A stretch of DNA of 64,000 nt from Clostridiales bacterium (GTDB lineage Bacteria > Bacillota > Clostridia > Saccharofermentanales > DTU023), in NCBI GenBank assembly GCA_004556925.1, contig SFFI01000009.1, positions 21,523-85,522 on the forward strand, in the 5' to 3' direction. Positions 21,823 to 29,868 of the stretch are shown piece by piece. A program made the position numbers and the translations under genes. The stretch's first letter is position 1. Each line of letters begins with the position of its first letter. The notes beneath the pieces are model-generated. The model was not told the origin of the DNA. It saw only the letters and a program-made list of their open reading frames with translations, and searched no databases.

Positions 21823-24105
21823 TTGGCTAAGAAAAAAATGGGCGGTCAGGCTAATGCGGCCGCTTCAGACAGAGAACTTCCTGCTTATCAAGCCTTTGCC
21901 GAGGGTGCTAATCCTGGTGAAACTGAGCTGGTAACCATTACGGATACGCTAAAGGATAACTACATGCCCTATGCGATGTCCGTTATTGTGTCCCGGGCTA
22001 TTCCAGAAATTGACGGTTTTAAGCCCTCCCAGCGTAAGGTCCTCTACACCATGTACCGCATGGGCTTGATGCGGGACCAGAGAGCCAAATCGGCTGATAT
22101 CGTAGGCCAAACCATGGCTTTCAACCCCCATGGCGACCAGACCATTTATGAAACCATGGTGCGCATGACCCGGGGCAACGAGGCCCTGCTCCACCCCTGG
22201 ATTGATTCTAAGGGTAACATGGGCAAGGTGTATTCCCGAGATATGCAATATGCGGCCTACCGTTACACGGAAGCCCGCTTGGATAAGTCTTGCGAGGCCT
22301 TGTTCCAAGGTCTGGAAAAGAATGCAGTAGACTTTGTCGATAACTATTCTGGAACCCTGCAAGAACCTGTGCTCCTGCCGGCGGCCTTACCCACCATTTT
22401 GCTCAATGCCAACCAGGGCATAGCGGTTGGCATGGCCTCTAATATCCCTTCCTTCAACTTAAGAGAGCTTTGTGATGCCACGCGGGCGCTGATTGAGGAT
22501 CCTCAAGCGGATATTTTAGATATAATGCCAGCCCCAGACTTTTCGACAGGGGCATCCATTATTTATGACCGTGAGCAGATGGCTTCCATTTATGAAACAG
22601 GGAGGGGATCTTTTAAGCTCAAAGCCAAGTGCCATATTACGAAGAAGCCTCTGCGGATAGAGATTTTAGAAATACCCTATACCACGACTATTGAAGCCAT
22701 CATTGAAGAGGTCAATAAAAATGTCAAAAATGGCAAGCTCAAGGAAATCGTGGATATCAGGGATGAAACAGACCTCAAGGGCCTGCGCATCACCCTGGAC
22801 CTTAAGAAAAATTCAGACCCAGAATTCGTTCTGAAAAAGTTGTATGCCTTGACACCCCTAATTTCTTCTTTTGCCTGTAACTGCAATCTCTTGGTTGACA
22901 ATAAGCCCGGCGTGCTGGGGGTGCGGGATATCCTTGGTGAATGGCTGTCCTGGCGTCGGATCTGCCTAGCTAGAGAGCTAACATTTGACAAGCAAAAACT
23001 CGAAGAAAAGCTACACCTGCTGAGGGCTTTAGAGGCGGTGCTTTTAGATATTGACCGGGCTATCCGGATTATCCGCCGGACAGAGAAAGAGGATGAGGTT
23101 GTGCCGCACCTGATGGCAGCTTTTTCCATTGATGAGGTTCAGGCAGAATATGTGGCAGAAATTAAACTACGCCATCTTAACCGTGAATACCTCTTGCGCC
23201 GTACCCAGGAGATCACAGCCTTAGAGGATCAAATCCATGATATCGAAGCCATCCTGCATGACGAGAAACGCTTAGACCAGTTGATTTCTACACAATTGAA
23301 AGGCTATGCCCAAAGCTATGGTAAGGACCGCAAAACGCAGCTGATAGCGGCGGAAAAACTCGAAAGTATTAAACTTGAGCCACAGATTGAAGATTATAAT
23401 CTCAAGCTCTTTTTTACCCAGGAAGGCTATCTCAAAAAGTTACCGCTGACCTCACTGCGGTCTGCGGGAGACTTAAAGCTAAAGGATGAGGATCGGATTA
23501 TCCAGGAGTTAGAAACGACCAATAAATCGGAAATTCTCTTCTTCTCAGATCAGGGAAACGTTTATAAACTTTTCTGCTATGAAATTGATGACCATAAACC
23601 CTCGCAATGGGGGGAGTTTGCCCCCAATATCTTGGAGCTTGATCCTGGAGAAAAGATTCTCTTTATCCATGCCACCAAGGACTTTTCGGGCTTTTTACTC
23701 TTAGTCTTCGGGGATGGACGAATGGTCAAGGTCTCGGTGGATAGCTATGAAACTAAAAATAAGCGTAAAAAGCTGGTAAATGGCATTTATGGTGGTGCTC
23801 CCCTTAAGGCGCTTTTCTTTACCACGGAAGAGACTGGCAACGGAGATATGCTAGCGGTATCAAGCCAAAACCGGATGATCCTCCTGGACACAGACTTAGT
23901 GCCCTATAAGAAGACCCGATCTTCCCAAGGTGTGCAGGCTCTGGGCCTTAAAGATAAAAACGTTCTGACGGAAGCTTCCTTGCTTTCGGCAGCCAAGGCG
24001 GAGGAATATGCCTATTATCGGGTAAGGACCCTCCCGGCCTTTGGACGTTTCATCAAGGATGACTTGCTGCAGGAAAGACAGATGACTTTAGACTTGCAGG
24101 ACTAA
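21823..24105 (+). CDS. parC: DNA topoisomerase IV-like subunit A (divergent ParC/GyrA family)
   Basis: The 760-aa cleavage subunit, started at TTG (21823) with GGAGGTAA upstream. The catalytic Tyr148 lies in AAYRYTEARL, and the winged-helix segment is FKPSQRKVLYTMYRMG. The quinolone-contact segment reads NPHGDQTIYE at 101-110: the Ser equivalent to GyrA Ser83 is Gln106, while Glu110 keeps the acidic anchor. The C-terminal third carries weak beta-propeller blades (LFFTQEGYLKKLPLTSLR, ILFFSDQGNVYKLF). It would pair with the upstream subunit to decatenate or relax DNA. Confidence 0.85.
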   Translation: MAKKKMGGQANAAASDRELPAYQAFAEGANPGETELVTITDTLKDNYMPYAMSVIVSRAIPEIDGFKPSQRKVLYTMYRMGLMRDQRAKSADIVGQTMAFNPHGDQTIYETMVRMTRGNEALLHPWIDSKGNMGKVYSRDMQYAAYRYTEARLDKSCEALFQGLEKNAVDFVDNYSGTLQEPVLLPAALPTILLNANQGIAVGMASNIPSFNLRELCDATRALIEDPQADILDIMPAPDFSTGASIIYDREQMASIYETGRGSFKLKAKCHITKKPLRIEILEIPYTTTIEAIIEEVNKNVKNGKLKEIVDIRDETDLKGLRITLDLKKNSDPEFVLKKLYALTPLISSFACNCNLLVDNKPGVLGVRDILGEWLSWRRICLARELTFDKQKLEEKLHLLRALEAVLLDIDRAIRIIRRTEKEDEVVPHLMAAFSIDEVQAEYVAEIKLRHLNREYLLRRTQEITALEDQIHDIEAILHDEKRLDQLISTQLKGYAQSYGKDRKTQLIAAEKLESIKLEPQIEDYNLKLFFTQEGYLKKLPLTSLRSAGDLKLKDEDRIIQELETTNKSEILFFSDQGNVYKLFCYEIDDHKPSQWGEFAPNILELDPGEKILFIHATKDFSGFLLLVFGDGRMVKVSVDSYETKNKRKKLVNGIYGGAPLKALFFTTEETGNGDMLAVSSQNRMILLDTDLVPYKKTRSSQGVQALGLKDKNVLTEASLLSAAKAEEYAYYRVRTLPAFGRFIKDDLLQERQMTLDLQD

Positions 24106-24170
24106 GCTTCGGCTGATAGTTTTTGCGCTTAACATGTAAACGGTATAGCTTCTTAGGAGGAGCGACTGAC

Positions 24171-26033
24171 TTGTTTAAACAAAAAGATGACTACATTTAT
24201 CCTCAAGCGAAAAGGCCTTGGCTATCCCGCAAAACTCTTCTGACCCTGGCTATTGTCTTGACCTTTATGGCCTTGATCTTAGGCCTGGTTTACTTCCGTC
24301 AAGCCCGGAATGAGCAGGCTGCCATGGGAAATTTTGAAAGGGCCTTGGCTGCCCAGGACTACGCGGCTGCCATGGACCTTTATTACCGGGTCCAAGACCA
24401 GGCGACTGACCAAGAACGGGAGCCCGCTGACCGGGGTCCAGCCCAAAGTATGCAGGTCGCCATGGAAAAAAAGGTTGCCGAATTAGTGGAGGCCAGTCTC
24501 CACCGTTTGGAAGCGGGGGAGCCCCTTAGCCCTGCCGAGAAATCCTGTATTGAAGACCTGCGCTTTTTATCTTCAATGCAGGTGATTCCCTTTTTGCGCG
24601 CAAAAACAGAAGATCTCTTAGATGGCAAGCTAGAGCCTAGCCGCTGGGAAAGCATGCTCCTGGCTTTTTCTGATATGGAGAATCTGCAGAACTACACCCA
24701 AGAGCTCTTAGGACAAAAGGACAAGCTCTTAGCCAAAATCAGTCAATTTGTGGAGGCAGGGGAGCTAGAGCAAGGAGATAAGTGGCAGCTGACCTGGTCA
24801 GCCTGGGATGACTTAAGCCAAGACTTTGAGGGCTCGGCTTTTGCCAGGGAATATGCCTCTTTTCGCCTGTCCGCTTTCCAGGAAAGAGAGTATGCCCATT
24901 TGATGACCCTCACAGGTCAAATGATGGCTGCTGACCAATACTATACAGCCTATAACCTGCTTACCCTTATGCATGAAGTCTTCCCTGACCGCGCCGCCCT
25001 GGCTGAACGCTTGGAGGAGTGTAGTAAGCGCATTCCCTCAAGCATGGATACCTGGCAGGGCGATATTTTAGTTTTATCTCTCCGGCCTTTGATTGTACGG
25101 TCTGAATTGGCTTTTGGCCGCAGTACCGAGGCGGGCTATGCTCGGAGTTCCCTGATAAGCGGTCAGGAGTTTTTAAGCCTGCTGGATATCCTTTATCGTA
25201 ACGACTATGTTTTAATCTCCAGTCGGCAATTTGAACCCTGGCCCCAGAAACGAGTTGAACTTAAAGTACCTAGCGGGAAAAAACCCGTGTTGCTTATTTT
25301 TGACCGCTGGCAATATTCTGTCCTAAACCAGGTTTCAGGCACAGCCTCTAAATTAAGCATGGGGGAGGATGGCCAGTTGCTTGCCCAAGCGGGGCTTTCT
25401 CAAGGCAGGGACTTAGATGCGATTCCCTTGCTGGAGGATTTTCTGACCAAGCATCCTGACTTTGCTTTTGACGGCGCAAAGGCTCTGATAGCTCTCAACC
25501 TCCAAGAAAACCTCTTAGGCTACGCAGTTACACCTGATCAGGTGGAGGCTAGTAAAGAAGCCTGGAAGCAAGTTGGGCAGACTTATCCTGAACTTACAGA
25601 AGAAGAAATACTGGCCCAAAGGGAGGAAGTATCTCAAGTGATGACCTATCTCGAAGACCAGGGCTGGTCCTTTGCCTCAGCGGGCTATGTGGGCTATGAC
25701 ACAGGTTCCCTGAGCTTAGATGATCTCGCGGCTGAGTTGGACCAGTGGTCGCAGTTGATGACCTCCTGGCTGCCAGAGACCCCCTATTTTGTATTCCCAA
25801 ACGGTTCCCATGTCTATAACCGGGAAGATAGTCTGGACCGTATGCTAGAGAGGGGTTTTCGCATATTTTTTGGTCAGGGCCCCAAGCCCTACCACTTTTA
25901 TACGAGAGACTATGCCCACCTTGATGCACTGAGCCTGAACGGCTACAGCCTGTCTTCGTCAGATGCCTATTTAGCAGCAAACTTGTTAGGGGGCCAGGAC
26001 ATCCTTGATCATGGGCTCAGGGATGGAGATTAG
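24171..26033 (+). CDS. Membrane protein with degenerate polysaccharide-deacetylase-like domain
   Basis: A 620-aa protein. TTG at 24171 has AGGAGG 10 nt upstream; an upstream ATG at 24123 lacks a ribosome site. One membrane helix at about residues 20-43 (TLLTLAIVLTFMALILGLVYF), a helical TPR-like middle, then a C-terminal region resembling Clostridial NodB-type deacetylases: FLSLLDILYRNDYVLI, GKKPVLLIFDRWQYS, TKHPDFAFDGAKALIALN, and GWSFASAGYVGYDTGSLSLDDL. In active relatives the first motif carries two Asp (SQDD) and the later one carries metal-binding His residues (SHSYGH); here they read FDRW and SAGYVGY. It therefore probably lost catalysis. The 3' end overlaps the convergent kinase gene by 17 nt. 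Confidence 0.65.
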   Translation: MFKQKDDYIYPQAKRPWLSRKTLLTLAIVLTFMALILGLVYFRQARNEQAAMGNFERALAAQDYAAAMDLYYRVQDQATDQEREPADRGPAQSMQVAMEKKVAELVEASLHRLEAGEPLSPAEKSCIEDLRFLSSMQVIPFLRAKTEDLLDGKLEPSRWESMLLAFSDMENLQNYTQELLGQKDKLLAKISQFVEAGELEQGDKWQLTWSAWDDLSQDFEGSAFAREYASFRLSAFQEREYAHLMTLTGQMMAADQYYTAYNLLTLMHEVFPDRAALAERLEECSKRIPSSMDTWQGDILVLSLRPLIVRSELAFGRSTEAGYARSSLISGQEFLSLLDILYRNDYVLISSRQFEPWPQKRVELKVPSGKKPVLLIFDRWQYSVLNQVSGTASKLSMGEDGQLLAQAGLSQGRDLDAIPLLEDFLTKHPDFAFDGAKALIALNLQENLLGYAVTPDQVEASKEAWKQVGQTYPELTEEEILAQREEVSQVMTYLEDQGWSFASAGYVGYDTGSLSLDDLAAELDQWSQLMTSWLPETPYFVFPNGSHVYNREDSLDRMLERGFRIFFGQGPKPYHFYTRDYAHLDALSLNGYSLSSSDAYLAANLLGGQDILDHGLRDGD

Positions 26034-26904
26034 GGCCTACTACGCTTCCTTTATCTTCTGGATGGAAGGAGTTTTTGACATATAGCTTGAGCTCCTGAGC
26101 TTGTAAGGGCCAAACGGCTTCGGGATGGAGGACACTTGCCCCTTGTTCTGCCATTTCTAACATCTGGCCATAACTAAGGTAGGGAAGGGGCTGAGCAGCG
26201 GGGTGTACTCTAGGGTCTGTGACAAAGACACCAGAAACATCGGTCCAAATCTCGCAGTCAGCTTGCAGGGCGGCAGATAACCAGGCAGCGGTTACATCCG
26301 AACCTCCGCGGGACAGGGGACGGCGTTTGCCTTCAAAATCTCTTCCATAGAAGCCGGGTATTACTAAGAGATCATACCCCTCTAGTAGGGGCCAAAGCTG
26401 GTCGCGCACCCGGTTCAAAGAATCCTCATGCATGTGATAATGGTCGCCTATTTTATGGACCAAAATACCCGCTTGCCCCGCACCAACAAATTTTGCCCGA
26501 TAACCTAATTTGCAAAGATAAGCTGCCATCACAGAGGCAGAAAAGACTTCTCCTAAGGCGATGAGGCCATCATAACGATCCACACTGAGATCTTTTTCCT
26601 CTGCCTTTAGCCTCTCGCTGATACGTTGGCCATGTAGCATATCTGCTTGGCGAATCCCCAGTTCCTCGGTAATTTCTTGAAAGTGCGCTTCAATTTCTTG
26701 CCGTAGGAGAAGGGATTTTTCCTCGTCTTGAGAATAGGCTAGATCAATCAGGAGGTCCGTAATTTTACGGTCTTGGGGGAAGCGTTTGCCAGGGGCTGAG
26801 CAGACGCATATCCTGCGGTTAGAGTCAGCAGTTAGAATAGCCGCAGCTTGCCGAAACCGTGTGGCAGTTGCCAGAGATGTTCCCCCAAATTTTGCGACTA
26901 ACAT
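26017..26904 (-). CDS. Aspartate kinase, catalytic domain only
   Basis: A 295-aa protein catalysing ATP-dependent phosphorylation of aspartate, the first step to lysine, threonine, methionine and diaminopimelate. Motifs: KFGGTSLA at the N-terminus, the GEVFSASVMAAYL region, GFYGRD, SRGGSDVTAAWLSAALQA, and the VFVTDPRVHP substrate loop. The usual C-terminal pair of ACT regulatory domains (about 130-160 residues) is absent; the protein ends just after the kinase fold (ELKLYVKNSFHPED). Without ACT domains feedback inhibition is not expected through the usual site. It may be a natural short form or a truncation. Confidence 0.85.
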   Translation of the reverse strand: MLVAKFGGTSLATATRFRQAAAILTADSNRRICVCSAPGKRFPQDRKITDLLIDLAYSQDEEKSLLLRQEIEAHFQEITEELGIRQADMLHGQRISERLKAEEKDLSVDRYDGLIALGEVFSASVMAAYLCKLGYRAKFVGAGQAGILVHKIGDHYHMHEDSLNRVRDQLWPLLEGYDLLVIPGFYGRDFEGKRRPLSRGGSDVTAAWLSAALQADCEIWTDVSGVFVTDPRVHPAAQPLPYLSYGQMLEMAEQGASVLHPEAVWPLQAQELKLYVKNSFHPEDKGSVVGPNLHP

Positions 26905-26982
26905 TTGCCCAACCTCCTAGAGTAAAACGCGGTTTTCAAGCGCTTCATCATAGCATGATCCCCCCACCTCTGCCAGCTTCTT

Positions 26983-26991
26983 TGTTATAAT
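26983..26991 (+). promoter_or_regulatory. Extended -10 promoter of the yqeG-like gene
   Basis: TGTTATAAT with no good -35, lying between the divergent kinase gene and the phosphatase gene. It has the same sequence as the promoters at 19692 and 46848. Confidence 0.5.
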
Positions 26992-27052
26992 TCAGCAGGC
27001 GGCAGCGTTAGTCAGTTGAGCTGAGCCTAGGCATTAAGAAGCGGAGCAGAGA

Positions 27053-27586
27053 ATGGCTAAATTATTTATACCAGATTTTTATGTTGAAGACCTCTTAGAT
27101 GTAGATTGGACCTTTCTCAAGGACCAGGGTGTTCGGCACATTTATCTCGATATCGATAATACATTAGAGCTACATGGTGCCCGGCTAGCTGGCGACAGGA
27201 CCCAGGAGATTTGCCGGGATATTTTGGATGCGGACCTAGGTCTTTCTGTACTCTCCAATGCGGCCACAGAAAGAGCACGTGCTTTTTGTGCACCCCTGGG
27301 CCTTGACTATCTTGGGCAGGCAGCAAAGCCTTTGACCTCCCGTCTAAAAAGCCATATGCGGGGCTTGAATGTACAAGCTGAGGAGGTAGCCCTGGTGGGG
27401 GATCAAATCTTTACTGACCTCTGGTGTGCTAGGCGCTTAGGAGCCAAAGCCCTCTTGGTGCAAAGTCTGGGCGGTGAGGAAGGTTTCTGGCTACGGGTTA
27501 AACGCAAGTTAGAGAAATTTTTGGTGCTAATAGGCCAGGATCCGCGGAAAGCTCCCGCTTTGCCGAGGAAGCCTTCCCTTGCGTGA
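27053..27586 (+). CDS. yqeG: YqeG-family HAD phosphatase
   Basis: A 177-aa protein. HAD motif I is YLDIDNTL near residue 36 (nucleophile DxD), motif II SNA near 70, and motif III/IV is VALVGDQIFTDLWCARRLG near residue 118. The opening (FIPDFYVEDLLDVDWTFLKDQG) is characteristic of YqeG, a phosphatase related to mitochondrial PTPMT/Gep4-type phosphatidylglycerophosphatases. It may dephosphorylate phosphatidylglycerol phosphate, but substrate specificity cannot be read from sequence. Elongation factor P follows. Confidence 0.85.
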   Translation: MAKLFIPDFYVEDLLDVDWTFLKDQGVRHIYLDIDNTLELHGARLAGDRTQEICRDILDADLGLSVLSNAATERARAFCAPLGLDYLGQAAKPLTSRLKSHMRGLNVQAEEVALVGDQIFTDLWCARRLGAKALLVQSLGGEEGFWLRVKRKLEKFLVLIGQDPRKAPALPRKPSLA

Positions 27587-27680
27587 GACGGCTCGATAGC
27601 ATAGAATATGACAAGTTTATTAGATCGAAAAACGACCCATAATTGGCCCGGCCTTTTATGGTTCAAGCCTAGGAGGATTT

Positions 27681-28244
27681 ATGATTAGTGCAGGTGATTT
27701 CCGTAATGGTGTATGTTTTGAAATGGATGGCCAACTCTATCAAGTTGTAGAGTTCCAGCACGTAAAACCCGGTAAAGGCGCAGCCTTTGTCCGCACCAAA
27801 TATCGCAATATTAAAACGGGCGCGGTAGTTGAAAATAGCTTTAACCCCAACGAAAAGTATGAGGAAGTTCAACTGAATCGTGATGACATGTCCTATCTTT
27901 ACAATGATGGCAACCTCTACTATTTCATGAATACGGAAACTTTTGAACAGATCCCTGTTAATGCAGATGCAATTGGGGATGGCCTCCGTTTTCTCAAGGA
28001 AAACATGGAAGTCCGTATGATGTCCTACAAAGGCGAGGTTATCTCCATTGAAATTCCCAACTTTGTAGAGCTCGAAGTGACCGAATGTGAGCCAGGGGTC
28101 CGTGGAGATACAGCCACCAACGCCACTAAATCTGCTGTGGTAGAGACCGGTGCAGAAATTCGTGTCCCGCTCTTTATTAACCAGGGAGATGTTATCCGCA
28201 TTGATACCCGTACTGGCGATTACATGGAGAGGGCTAAGTCATAG
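27681..28244 (+). CDS. efp: Elongation factor P
   Basis: A 187-aa protein that rescues ribosomes stalled at consecutive prolines. It has the KOW-like N-terminal domain with the tip loop HVKPGKGAAFVRTK (the Lys in PGKG is the potential modification site), the middle OB domain and the closing OB domain ending VIRIDTRTGDYMERAKS. Length is standard. AGGAGG lies 7 nt before the ATG. In spore formers the spoIIIA operon often follows efp; here Asp23 follows directly. Several window proteins carry polyproline runs, notably the transpeptidase with TSPPPL repeats. Confidence 0.96.
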   Translation: MISAGDFRNGVCFEMDGQLYQVVEFQHVKPGKGAAFVRTKYRNIKTGAVVENSFNPNEKYEEVQLNRDDMSYLYNDGNLYYFMNTETFEQIPVNADAIGDGLRFLKENMEVRMMSYKGEVISIEIPNFVELEVTECEPGVRGDTATNATKSAVVETGAEIRVPLFINQGDVIRIDTRTGDYMERAKS

Positions 28245-28266
28245 GTCTTGACCTGGCCCTGTAAGC

Positions 28267-28644
28267 ATGCCTGACTACAGCGAATACCCACCTATTAAGG
28301 GAGACCGCACGCTCTCTCAGGGCTTTATAGCCCAGTATGCTGCTGAGGCAGCCCTCAGTGTTTCTGGTGTGGCAAAACTCGACACGGGTCTGGTCGTTTC
28401 TCTCAAAGAGGCCTTAGGGGCCGAACACTATGGCAAGGGCGTCCGAGTCCGCTTTGACCGGCAGGATTCAGCCGTAGTTAATATTGATGTCTATCCCATC
28501 ATGTATTACGGCTACATCTTGCCGGACGTTGCCTGGGTGGTGCAAGAAAAGATTAAAGCCGATGTTGAGGAATACACCGGACTGAGCGTGAATGAGGTCA
28601 ACGTCCAAGTCATGGGCGTCGTAGAAGAAGGAGCAGAACGATGA
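28267..28644 (+). CDS. Asp23/Gls24 family envelope stress protein
   Basis: A 125-aa protein of the alkaline shock protein family. Core features: AAEAALSVSGVAKLDTG, VRFDRQDSAVVNIDVYPIMYYG, and WVVQEKIKADVEEYTGLSVNEVNVQVMGV. In Staphylococcus, Asp23 is anchored at the membrane by AmaP, encoded here by the next gene, which overlaps by 4 nt. No strong ribosome site is seen. The block (Asp23, AmaP, small DUF2273 protein, nusB) is conserved across Bacillota. Confidence 0.88.
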   Translation: MPDYSEYPPIKGDRTLSQGFIAQYAAEAALSVSGVAKLDTGLVVSLKEALGAEHYGKGVRVRFDRQDSAVVNIDVYPIMYYGYILPDVAWVVQEKIKADVEEYTGLSVNEVNVQVMGVVEEGAER

Positions 28645-29192
28645 GCCGCTGGAATCGCATCTTAGCTGTTATTTTTTCTTTCCTAATAGCCTTGGGGTCC
28701 TTACTCATGATCCTCATGTTCTTGTCCGAGGATATCATGTCTGCCATGATTGCCTTCTTGCTCCGCATCCAGAAAATTTCCGGCTGGCGTGGCTCGGTCG
28801 TGGTGACCTCCATCCTTTTATTTATTGTGGCTCTTGTGGCCCTCCTACTTACCATCATGACGGGCCGGCTCCACAAGGCTCGGGTAAGATCCTCTAACCT
28901 AGGAGATGTCGACATTGGGGTTGACGCGATTGAAAGTATAGCCCTCAATGCTGCGAACAATGCGCAAGCGGGTGTGAAATCTGTAAAGGCTAGGGTTGCG
29001 CCTAAAGATGGGGATAATATTATGGTGAGCCTCAACATTACTTCTTACCCTGATGTGGAGATCCCTGCCATGATGACGAAGGTTCAGGAAAGAGTGAAGA
29101 AGGATGTTGAGCGTTATACGGGTATTCAGGTAGCGGAAGTCCCTATAAAAGTGAGTCAGGTAGAAACAGTTTCCGCTCGCATTGAACGCTAG
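28641..29192 (+). CDS. amaP: Alkaline shock response membrane anchor protein AmaP
   Basis: A 183-aa protein with two membrane helices (ILAVIFSFLIALGSLLMILM near residue 6 and VVVTSILLFIVALVALLLTI near 53), then an Asp23-like cytoplasmic part (DVGVDAIESIALNAANNAQ type, ending VEIPAMMTKVQERVKKDVER). The gene overlaps asp23 by 4 nt with a GGAG-type ribosome site inside it. It should recruit Asp23 to the membrane. Confidence 0.85.
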   Translation: MSRWNRILAVIFSFLIALGSLLMILMFLSEDIMSAMIAFLLRIQKISGWRGSVVVTSILLFIVALVALLLTIMTGRLHKARVRSSNLGDVDIGVDAIESIALNAANNAQAGVKSVKARVAPKDGDNIMVSLNITSYPDVEIPAMMTKVQERVKKDVERYTGIQVAEVPIKVSQVETVSARIER

Positions 29193-29202
29193 GGAGCCTG
29201 CT

Positions 29203-29448
29203 ATGCCTGAAAATAAGTCCTTTCTTCAGCAAGTCTCGCAAGATATTGAGCACCTCTCTACAGGGGGAAAAGGGGCTATCTTAGGATTTATTTTAGGCCT
29301 CCTGCTCATCATTTTTGGCTTGTTAAAGACCCTTTTTGTACTCATTTTGACCCTCATAGGTTATATCGTGGGTCTTCGCCTGTTTACACGTTATGGATCT
29401 GTACGAGATTTTTTGGACAAGATCTTTCCCCCCGGTTTTTTTAGGTAG
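29203..29448 (+). CDS. Small membrane protein, DUF2273 type
   Basis: An 81-aa protein started at ATG 29203 after GGGAGCC. Two closely packed membrane helices (AILGFILGLLLIIFGLLKTL and FVLILTLIGYIVGLRLF) and a basic C-terminus. It lies directly after amaP, the standard location of DUF2273 proteins that accompany Asp23. Function is unknown; likely part of the same membrane-associated complex. Confidence 0.8.
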   Translation: MPENKSFLQQVSQDIEHLSTGGKGAILGFILGLLLIIFGLLKTLFVLILTLIGYIVGLRLFTRYGSVRDFLDKIFPPGFFR

Positions 29449-29457
29449 AGGCATCAG

Positions 29458-29868
29458 ATGACAAGAAGTGAAATTCGTGAACAAGCCTTACGTTTCTTAT
29501 ACCAGCTGGCAGTGCAGTCTGGTGATCCTAGCCAGCAGGAGGAACGCTTCTTAAGCTACAACGATTTTACAGAAGCGGACTTAGAATTCTTCCATACCCT
29601 CGTAGAGGGCGTCACTACCCATGCCGAAGCCTTGGACCAGGAGATCGCTCAGGCCTTGGTAGATTGGAAGTTTGACCGTCTCCCCCTCATTGACCAAAAT
29701 ATCTTGCGCATGGCTTGGTTTGAGATTAAGTATTCTAAGGATGTCCCTGCCGCGGTAGCTATTTCGGAAGCAGTACAGCTGGCTAAGCTCTACTCAGACG
29801 AGGGCGCCCATTCCTATATCAATGCCGTGCTGGGTTCGCTTTACCGCCAGCATGAGGGTCAGGAATGA
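29458..29868 (+). CDS. nusB: Transcription antitermination factor NusB
   Basis: A 136-aa all-helical protein that binds boxA RNA with NusE for rRNA antitermination. It begins TRSEIREQALRFLYQLAVQ and carries the C-terminal signature PAAVAISEAVQLAKLYSDE, then SYINAVLGSLYR. Length is normal. It overlaps xseA by 4 nt and opens the conserved nusB-xseA-xseB-dxs-nadK-argR-recN run. Confidence 0.95.
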   Translation: MTRSEIREQALRFLYQLAVQSGDPSQQEERFLSYNDFTEADLEFFHTLVEGVTTHAEALDQEIAQALVDWKFDRLPLIDQNILRMAWFEIKYSKDVPAAVAISEAVQLAKLYSDEGAHSYINAVLGSLYRQHEGQE

